Shown piece after piece: positions 1 through 4,492 of a stretch of DNA of 5,562 nucleotides (its first letter is position 1; every line of letters starts with the position of its first letter). The notes under the pieces are model-generated. The model was not told the DNA's origin and did not search any database. It saw nothing but the letters and a program-made list of their open reading frames with translations. The DNA is from Azovibrio restrictus (lineage in GTDB: Bacteria > Pseudomonadota > Gammaproteobacteria > Burkholderiales > Rhodocyclaceae): positions 1 through 5,562 of the forward strand of contig QKDJ01000001.1 in the NCBI GenBank assembly GCA_003252145.1, written 5' to 3'. A program made the translations under genes and the position numbers.

Positions 1-1141
1 TGGAGATGCCCTGGTCAGCCAGGATGCGGGTCACGTCGGCCAGCACGCCGGGCTTGTCTTCCACCTGCATGCGCAGATAGTAGGCGGTTTCGGCCTCAGA
101 GATGGGCAGGATGGGCAGGTCGTGCAGCTGGTCGGGCTGGAAGGCCAGATGGGGCACACGATTGTCCGGATCGGCGGTGGCGGTACGGGCCACATCCACC
201 AGATCGGCAATCACGGCGGAAGCGGTAGGCTCGGCACCGGCGCCCTTGCCGTAGTAGAGGGTGGGGCCCACGGCGTCGCCCTTGACCAGCACGGCGTTCA
301 TGGCGCCTTCCACATTGGCGATCAGGCGCTTGGCCGGCACCAGGGTGGGATGGACGCGCAGTTCCACGCCATCTTCACGACGCTTGGCAATGCCCAGCAG
401 CTTGATGCGGTAGCCCAGTTGCTCGGCGTACTTGATGTCGGCGGCTTCCAGCTTGGTGATGCCTTCCACGTAGGCCTTGTCGAACTGGACGGGGATACCG
501 AAGGCGATGGAGGCAATCAGGGTAGCCTTGTGAGCGGCATCCACACCTTCGATGTCGAAGGTGGGGTCGGCTTCGGCGTAACCCAGACGCTGGGCTTCCT
601 TGAGCACCTCGGCGAAGGGCAGGCCTTTGTCGCGCATTTCGGAGAGGATGAAGTTGGTGGTGCCGTTGATGATGCCGGCAGCCCACTCGATACGGTTGGC
701 AGCCAGGCCTTCGCGCAGGGCCTTGATGATGGGAATGCCACCGGCCACGGCGGCTTCGAAAGCCACCATCACGCCCTTGGCTTGAGCGGCAGCGAAGATT
801 TCGTTGCCATGGACAGCCAGCAGGGCCTTGTTGGCGGTGACCACGTGCTTGCCGTTGGCGATGGCCTGCATCACCAGTTCCTTGGCCACACCGTAACCAC
901 CGATCAGTTCCACCACCACATCCACTTCGGGATCATTGACCACGGCAAAGGCGTCGTCGATGACCTTGGCGGTGCCGCCGGTTACCTGCTTGGCCAGTTC
1001 CAGATTCTTGTCGGCCACCACCGAAATCTGAATGGGACGCCCCGCACGGCGGGTGATTTCGGCTGCATTACGGGTAAGGACGGTATAGGTGCCGCCACCG
1101 ACGGTACCGATGCCCAGGAGGCCAACATTGATGGGTTTCAT
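1..1141 (-). CDS. hom: Homoserine dehydrogenase, C-terminus cut by left window edge
   Basis: NAD(P)-dependent homoserine dehydrogenase reduces aspartate semialdehyde to homoserine, the branch-point step to threonine and methionine, in the cytosol. Reading down from ATG at 1141 gives 380 residues without a stop. A Rossmann dinucleotide motif GLLGIGTVGGG lies at residues 7-17, TANKALL with a conserved lysine at 102-108, and the family signature running from A189 (ADPTFDIEGVD) to K205 at 189-205. An ACT regulatory domain begins near residue 353 (YYLRMQVEDKPGVLADVTR) and is cut after about 28 residues. Full-length relatives are about 435 residues, so some 55 are missing off the left edge. The start is chosen because MKPINVGLLGIGTVG is the canonical beginning, although no clear Shine-Dalgarno precedes it. 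It lies 51 bases behind the aminotransferase on the same strand and probably shares its transcript. In related bacteria threonine synthase commonly follows; here that would lie outside the window. The ACT domain suggests threonine feedback inhibition (family knowledge). Confidence 0.97.
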   Translation of the reverse strand, partial: MKPINVGLLGIGTVGGGTYTVLTRNAAEITRRAGRPIQISVVADKNLELAKQVTGGTAKVIDDAFAVVNDPEVDVVVELIGGYGVAKELVMQAIANGKHVVTANKALLAVHGNEIFAAAQAKGVMVAFEAAVAGGIPIIKALREGLAANRIEWAAGIINGTTNFILSEMRDKGLPFAEVLKEAQRLGYAEADPTFDIEGVDAAHKATLIASIAFGIPVQFDKAYVEGITKLEAADIKYAEQLGYRIKLLGIAKRREDGVELRVHPTLVPAKRLIANVEGAMNAVLVKGDAVGPTLYYGKGAGAEPTASAVIADLVDVARTATADPDNRVPHLAFQPDQLHDLPILPISEAETAYYLRMQVEDKPGVLADVTRILADQGIS

Positions 1142-1192
1142 ATGGTTCAGTTCACTATGGGTTAAGTGGGATGAAAAGGCAGGCGCTTCCGG

Positions 1193-2389
1193 TTAGGAGG
1201 CGCTGCCGTGACGCTTGCGATAACTTTCGAGGAAACGGGCCAACCGACCAATGGCATCCTTCAGGTCGTCCTCATGGGGCAGGAACACCAGGCGGAAATG
1301 GTCGGGATGGGGCCAGTTGAAACCGGTACCCTGGACCAGCAGCACCCGCTCGGCTTCCAGCAGTTCCTGGATGAAGGCCTGGTCGTCCTTGATGGGATAA
1401 ATCTTCGGGTCCAGACGGGGAAACATGTACAGGGTAGCCTTGGGCTTGACGCAGGTGACCCCGGGAATAGCGGTAATCAGTTCATGGGCCAGGTCCCGCT
1501 GACGGCACATGCGGCCGTTGGGGGCCACCAGATCGTCAATGCTCTGATAGCCGCCCAGGGCGGTCTGAATGGCGTACTGGCCGGGGACGTTGGCACACAG
1601 GCGCATGGAGGCCAGCATGTTCAGGCCTTCGATGTAATCCTGGGCATGGCGCTTGTCGCCGCACACCACCATCCAGCCGGCCCGGTAGCCGCAGGAGCGG
1701 TAGTTCTTGGAAAGGCCGTTGAACACCAGGGTCAGCACATCCTCGGACAGGGAGCCCATGGAGGTATGCACATTGCCATCGTAGAGCACCTTGTCGTACA
1801 CCTCGTCGGCGCACAGGACCAGGTTGTGCTGACGGGCGATTTCCACCAGCCCCATGAGCAGGTCGTCCGGATACAGGGCGCCCGTGGGGTTGTTGGGGTT
1901 GATGATGACCAGAGCCCGGGTATTGGGGGTGATTCTCTTCTTGATGTCTTCCAGGTCCGGCAGCCAGCCATTGGCCTCGTCGCACAGATAGTGCACGGGA
2001 GTACCACCGGAAAGACTCACGGCAGCGGTCCACAGGGGATAGTCGGGAGCCGGCACCAGCACCTCGTCGCCCGGGTTGAGCAGGGCGTTCATGGCCATGA
2101 CGATGAGCTCGGATACCCCGTTACCGATGTAGATGTCCTCAATATCCACACCCTTGATCTGCTTTTGCTGGGTGTAGTGCATGATGGCCTTGCGGGCCGC
2201 GAAGATGCCCTTGGAGTCCGAATAACCGGCTGAATTGGGCAGGTTGCGGATCATGTCCAGCTGAATTTCCTCGGGGGCGTTGATGATCTTGTGGCCCTCG
2301 TCCTCCATCTGCTTTGCCCGGGTCAGCACGGGACCCCGGATGTCGTAGCAGACGTCGGCAAGCTTGTTGGATTTCTTCAGGGGCTTCAT
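1193..2389 (-). CDS. alaA: AlaA/AlaT-type alanine (glutamate-pyruvate) aminotransferase with an internal 12-residue deletion
   Basis: A PLP-dependent class I/II aminotransferase (fold type I) that in relatives interconverts pyruvate plus glutamate with alanine plus 2-oxoglutarate. Numbering from ATG at 2389 (398 residues): NPNNPTG at 164-170, ADEVYD at 194-199 with D195 for the pyridine nitrogen, GLSKNYR with the PLP lysine K228, GYRAGW with R236 for the phosphate, and DHFR with R366 for the substrate carboxylate. Compared with recalled E. coli AlaA, it matches end to end except that 12 residues (KLNIGNPAPFGF in E. coli) are absent between I36 and N37, at bases 2282/2281. That segment contains a substrate-binding glycine (G41 in E. 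coli), so activity is doubtful. The frame also opens from GTG at 2473, adding 28 Lys/Arg-rich residues (426 in total). ATG at 2389 is preferred because it aligns with family starts; neither start has an ideal Shine-Dalgarno, and GGGGAG lies 15 bases before the GTG. It is first in a transcript with hom. Confidence 0.93.
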   Translation of the reverse strand: MKPLKKSNKLADVCYDIRGPVLTRAKQMEDEGHKIINAPEEIQLDMIRNLPNSAGYSDSKGIFAARKAIMHYTQQKQIKGVDIEDIYIGNGVSELIVMAMNALLNPGDEVLVPAPDYPLWTAAVSLSGGTPVHYLCDEANGWLPDLEDIKKRITPNTRALVIINPNNPTGALYPDDLLMGLVEIARQHNLVLCADEVYDKVLYDGNVHTSMGSLSEDVLTLVFNGLSKNYRSCGYRAGWMVVCGDKRHAQDYIEGLNMLASMRLCANVPGQYAIQTALGGYQSIDDLVAPNGRMCRQRDLAHELITAIPGVTCVKPKATLYMFPRLDPKIYPIKDDQAFIQELLEAERVLLVQGTGFNWPHPDHFRLVFLPHEDDLKDAIGRLARFLESYRKRHGSAS

Positions 2390-2533
2390 CTTCTTCTTTC
2401 GGGCAGGGTGACCAGCTTTGAGTTCAGGTTTTTGAGTCCTGGAACCGGGCTTGCTGGCAGAGTGGGCAGTCACAGTTTTTTCGCTTTTCTCCCCTGCCGG
2501 TTTTCAGGCCGCCAGAGGGCTGCGTGGAAAAGC

Positions 2534-2539
2534 TATAAT
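2534..2539 (+). promoter_or_regulatory. Candidate -10 box for the Mth938/deacetylase-like pair
   Basis: A perfect TATAAT lies in the divergent intergenic region about 90 bases before the ATG at 2629. No convincing -35 hexamer is present at 15-19 bp spacing, and there is no TG extension, so an activator or another sigma factor may be needed, or the match may be fortuitous. The implied start of transcription is near 2546, leaving an untranslated leader of roughly 80 bases that contains the dyad and the GC hairpin listed separately. Confidence 0.35.
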
Positions 2540-2566
2540 CCTACTTTAAGCCATGGTGCACCGCAA
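2538..2566 (-). promoter_or_regulatory. Weak candidate promoter for aminotransferase-hom, overlapping the plus-strand -10 box
   Basis: On the minus strand TTGCGG (2561-2566) and TAGGAT (2538-2543) are separated by exactly 17 bp. The matches to TTGACA and TATAAT are only partial. The -10 half overlaps the plus-strand TATAAT at 2534-2539, so the two directions could compete for polymerase. It is upstream of both possible aminotransferase starts. This is an inference from spacing and position only. Confidence 0.22.
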
Positions 2567-2582
2567 TTTCGCCACACCATGG
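2551..2582. repeat. 8-bp perfect inverted repeat in the divergent promoter region
   Basis: CCATGGTG at 2551-2558 is mirrored by CACCATGG at 2575-2582 with a 16-base spacer. It lies just downstream of the candidate plus-strand -10 box and covers the candidate minus-strand -35 box. Half-site centres about 24 bp apart would suit a dimeric regulator binding DNA, or a stem in the plus-strand leader. CCATGG is itself palindromic, which makes chance occurrence more likely. Confidence 0.35.
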
Positions 2583-2587
2583 GTACT

Positions 2588-2604
2588 GGGGTAAAAACCC
2601 CTTT
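2588..2604 (+). other. Small GC hairpin followed by TTT in the leader of the Mth938-like gene
   Basis: GGGGT (2588-2592), loop AAAA, ACCCC (2597-2601), then TTT. The stem is only 5 bp and the T run only three, too weak for a confident intrinsic terminator. It sits 25 bases before the ATG at 2629, where it could affect leader transcription or ribosome access. No gene on the plus strand ends upstream of it. Confidence 0.2.
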
Positions 2605-2628
2605 CCAACCCGGCAAACATCCCGTTTC

Positions 2629-3006
2629 ATGAAGCTCCACGACGATCGCAACCCGAATCTCAAACTGTTCAGCCGCTATGAACCAGGCTGTGTGGTAGTC
2701 AATGACGAACAGTTTGACCGACCTGTACTGGTCCTGCCGGATCGCGTGGAAACGGAGTGGACGAGCCACAGCTTTGCAGACCTGGCTCAGGAAGACTTCC
2801 TGCACCTGGCTAGCTGCGGGGCCGAGATCGTCCTGCTGGGCACTGGAGAACGCCTGCGTTTCCCCCATCCTTCCCTGACCGTGCCCCTGATGCAGGCCGG
2901 CATTGGTCTGGAAGTCATGGACATGGGCGCCGCCTGCCGCACCTACAACATTCTCGCCAGCGAAGGCCGCAAGGTGGCCGCCGCCCTCCTCTTCGACACC
3001 CCATGA
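2629..3006 (+). CDS. Mth938-like domain protein (DUF498/NDUFAF3-AAMDC family)
   Basis: A 125-residue protein made up of one Mth938-like domain, with no signal peptide or membrane segment, so probably cytosolic. The N-terminus MKLH and the blocks EIVLLGTGERLRFP (66-79) and GLEVMDMGAACRTYNILASEGR (93-114) are typical of the family. The biochemical role of bacterial members is not established. Eukaryotic relatives include the respiratory complex I assembly factor NDUFAF3 and AAMDC, but transferring that role here would be speculation. ATG at 2629 fits family starts, and there is no other start codon upstream in frame in the leader. No recognisable Shine-Dalgarno precedes it (GCAAACATCCCGTTTC), so translation may be weak or depend on leader structure. 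Its TGA overlaps the ATG of the next gene (ATGA at 3003-3006), indicating coupled translation and suggesting, without proving, a related job for the two products. Confidence 0.93.
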   Translation: MKLHDDRNPNLKLFSRYEPGCVVVNDEQFDRPVLVLPDRVETEWTSHSFADLAQEDFLHLASCGAEIVLLGTGERLRFPHPSLTVPLMQAGIGLEVMDMGAACRTYNILASEGRKVAAALLFDTP

Positions 3007-3875
3007 CCCAAATCGCCCTGCGTATCCACGTGGGGACTCTGGCGGGCGCCCGCCACGGAGTTCCCCTGCTTGTCGAACGCCTGCAAGCCCTGCAGGCCGG
3101 TGCCACCTTCCTGCTTTGCCTGGGACCGGACCAGTCGGGTCGCGCCTTCAGTCAAGCCATGCGCATGCGTCGTCATTGCGGCTGGAAGACGCCCTTCCGG
3201 GGCACCCTGATTCCCGCAGGGGACATTGGCACCAAGGCAGCAGAAAGCCTGCGTCTCATTGAAGCCGGGGGTTTCGAGGCCGGCATTTCCGCCTGGAACC
3301 GGGTGGCCTGGGAAAAGACCGTGCATGAGGCCAACAACGATTGGGTCACCCAGGACCTGAACCGGGCCATGGCCGCCTTTGATCACCTGTTCGGTCATGC
3401 CCCGAAAATCTTCGGCGCCCCCGACTGGCAGATGCACCGGCATCAGTTGCGCCTGCTCCAGCGTCAGGGCTTTAGCTGTGCCTCCGACTGCCGGGGTCAG
3501 CATCCCTTCCTGCCTGCCTGGGCTGGTGAAATTTTCCCCTTACCCCAGTTACCAACCTCCCTGCCCACACTGGAAGAATTGATGCACGGGGGTCGCTCGG
3601 ATGAAGCAGCCGTCGCCCGTCTGCTGGAACTGACCCAGAACAGCAACGGCCCCCAGGTTTTCAGCCTGCGGGCCGAACATGAGGGTCTGGGTTATCTGGA
3701 AGATCTGGCGAAGCTCTGTGCAGGCTGGCAGGCCCAGGGCCATCAACTGGTGAGCTTGGGCACCCTGGCCAGCGGCCTGGAACTGAAGACCCTGCCCTAC
3801 GGGGAAATCCGCCAGGGCGACATTCCCCATCATTTCCGCCCGGTAGCCCTGCAGGGCAAAGCCCATTTGGCCTGA
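3003..3875 (+). CDS. ArnD-like polysaccharide deacetylase family protein, probably catalytically inactive
   Basis: A 290-residue homologue of the NodB-fold ArnD family, whose founder removes formyl from undecaprenyl-phosphate-linked 4-formamido-arabinose during lipid A modification. Scaffold blocks are clear: ALRIHVGTLAGARHGVP (5-21), LGPDQSGRA (40-48), GTLIPAGDIG (67-76), SDCRGQHPFLP (161-171), QLPTSLPTLEEL (182-193) and an AGWQAQGHQLVSL block (240-252). Active-site positions differ from recalled E. coli ArnD: DVD is H9-V-G11, the HAWDH metal motif is S96-A-W-N-R100, the IHAE histidine is R223, and AAGW is APDW (139-142). The stretch after GR (47) is about 10 residues shorter. All putative metal ligands and the catalytic aspartate are therefore gone, while the frame and fold signatures persist. 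No signal peptide or transmembrane segment is visible. It starts inside the preceding stop (ATGA) without its own Shine-Dalgarno, so translation is likely coupled. Family assignment is firm; the function is unknown. Confidence 0.92.
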   Translation: MTQIALRIHVGTLAGARHGVPLLVERLQALQAGATFLLCLGPDQSGRAFSQAMRMRRHCGWKTPFRGTLIPAGDIGTKAAESLRLIEAGGFEAGISAWNRVAWEKTVHEANNDWVTQDLNRAMAAFDHLFGHAPKIFGAPDWQMHRHQLRLLQRQGFSCASDCRGQHPFLPAWAGEIFPLPQLPTSLPTLEELMHGGRSDEAAVARLLELTQNSNGPQVFSLRAEHEGLGYLEDLAKLCAGWQAQGHQLVSLGTLASGLELKTLPYGEIRQGDIPHHFRPVALQGKAHLA

Positions 3876-3888
3876 CACCTGAGCAGCC

Positions 3889-3910
3889 CGCTCAATCAAA
3901 AAATTGGGCG
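3889..3910 (+). terminator. Weak hairpin downstream of the deacetylase-like gene, possible terminator
   Basis: CGCTCAAT (3889-3896) pairs with ATTGGGCG (3903-3910) over 8 bp with one T-G wobble and a six-base loop CAAAAA, 13 bases after the stop codon. No T tract follows, so it is not a canonical intrinsic terminator. It may stabilise the 3' end or mark a Rho-dependent end. Read-through into the peroxiredoxin gene is therefore possible. Confidence 0.25.
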
Positions 3911-3952
3911 AGGTCTGACAGGATAGGTCCAGAAACCGCTCCCATCAAGCCG

Positions 3953-3981
3953 TTGACCCGGAGCACGCGGGTCGTGACAAT
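3953..3981 (+). promoter_or_regulatory. Candidate sigma70-type promoter for peroxiredoxin-PhoH
   Basis: TTGACC (3953-3958, five of six matches to TTGACA) and GACAAT (3976-3981, four of six to TATAAT) are separated by 17 bp. Most of the spacer is a perfect 6-bp inverted repeat, GACCCG (3955-3960) with CGGGTC (3968-3973), which could be an operator overlapping the -35 box. Transcription would start near 3988, inside the hairpin over the ribosome-binding site, giving a leader of about 23 bases. Confidence 0.4.
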
Positions 3982-4004
3982 CTCCTTACCCCAACCGTAA
4001 GGAG
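3982..4004 (+). promoter_or_regulatory. Inverted repeat that could sequester the peroxiredoxin Shine-Dalgarno
   Basis: CTCCTTAC (3982-3989) is the exact reverse complement of GTAAGGAG (3997-4004), with a seven-base loop CCCAACC. The right arm contains the strong Shine-Dalgarno AAGGAG (3999-4004), six bases before the ATG at 4011. Folded, the ribosome-binding site would be fully paired. Such an arrangement resembles RNA thermometers or protein-controlled translation switches. Only transcripts beginning upstream of 3982 would carry the whole stem. Confidence 0.5.
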
Positions 4005-4010
4005 CATGTC

Positions 4011-4466
4011 ATGTCCGACCCCCAGGTCGCAGACTTCACCCTCCCGGCCACCAGCGGCCAGACCTTTACCCTTTCTGCCCAGCAGGGCAAGACCATCGTC
4101 CTCTACTTCTACCCCAAGGACAGCACCCCCGGCTGTACCACGGAAGCCCAGCAGTTTCGCGACCTTTATCCGGAATTCCAGAAGATTGGCGCCCTGGTCC
4201 TTGGCGTGTCCCGGGACAGCCTCAAGTCCCATGAAAATTTCAAGGCCAAGCAGGAGCTGCCTTTCGAGCTGTTATGTGACAAGGAGGAAACACTTTGCCA
4301 ACAGTTCGATGTCATCAAGATGAAGAAAATGTACGGTAAAGAGGTAAGGGGCATCGAACGCAGCACCTTCGTCATCGACGGCAAGGGGCTGCTGCGCAAG
4401 GAATGGCGTGGGGTGAAGGTCCCCGGCCATGCTCAGGAAGTGCTTGATTTCGTGAAAACTCTCTAA
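4011..4466 (+). CDS. bcp: Peroxiredoxin, BCP/PrxQ type
   Basis: A cytosolic thiol peroxidase of 151 residues, the usual BCP/PrxQ length, that reduces hydrogen peroxide and organic hydroperoxides. The AhpC/TSA-type thioredoxin fold covers the whole chain. The catalytic motif is YPKDSTPGCTTE, with T39, P40 and peroxidatic C42, and the conserved arginine is R117 in ERSTFVID. The resolving cysteine found five residues later in E. coli BCP is glutamine here (Q47). The only other cysteines are C89 and C96 in LLCDKEETLC, so the enzyme is either a one-Cys type or resolves through one of those. ATG at 4011 is set by AAGGAG six bases upstream; an out-of-frame ATG at 4006 lies between them. The candidate promoter and the Shine-Dalgarno hairpin lie immediately upstream. 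The next gene starts 26 bases after the stop with no terminator between, suggesting co-transcription with phoH. Confidence 0.96.
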   Translation: MSDPQVADFTLPATSGQTFTLSAQQGKTIVLYFYPKDSTPGCTTEAQQFRDLYPEFQKIGALVLGVSRDSLKSHENFKAKQELPFELLCDKEETLCQQFDVIKMKKMYGKEVRGIERSTFVIDGKGLLRKEWRGVKVPGHAQEVLDFVKTL

Positions 4467-4492
4467 CCGCAAAATTTTTCAGGACTCCAATC

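Noticed and set aside
122..1165. Long plus-strand open frame of 347 codons opposite hom
   Set aside because: It is antisense to a clearly recognisable homoserine dehydrogenase. Its product is a Gly/His/Gln-rich low-complexity sequence with no recognisable domain, as expected from the complement of a GC-rich gene.
1142..1192. Terminator or promoter between the aminotransferase and hom
   Set aside because: Only 51 bases, with no hairpin plus T run and no convincing promoter on the minus strand. Treated as an operon spacer.
1208..2233. Long plus-strand open frame of 341 codons opposite the aminotransferase
   Set aside because: Same pattern: His/Gly/Gln/Val-rich antisense shadow of a conserved gene, with no domain seen.
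2943..3503. Minus-strand open frame of 186 codons across the Mth938-like and deacetylase-like genes
   Set aside because: It spans two real overlapping plus-strand genes and has no family resemblance. It is a compositional shadow.
3876..4010. A small RNA or extra small gene in the 135-base gap before peroxiredoxin
   Set aside because: The gap is accounted for by the weak hairpin, a promoter candidate and the Shine-Dalgarno stem. I found no start codon with a ribosome-binding site and no additional structured element that I can support.
4467..4492. AAAATTTTT between peroxiredoxin and phoH as a terminator
   Set aside because: There is no GC stem before the T run, and the AGGA ribosome-binding site for phoH follows at once. 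Co-transcription is more likely.
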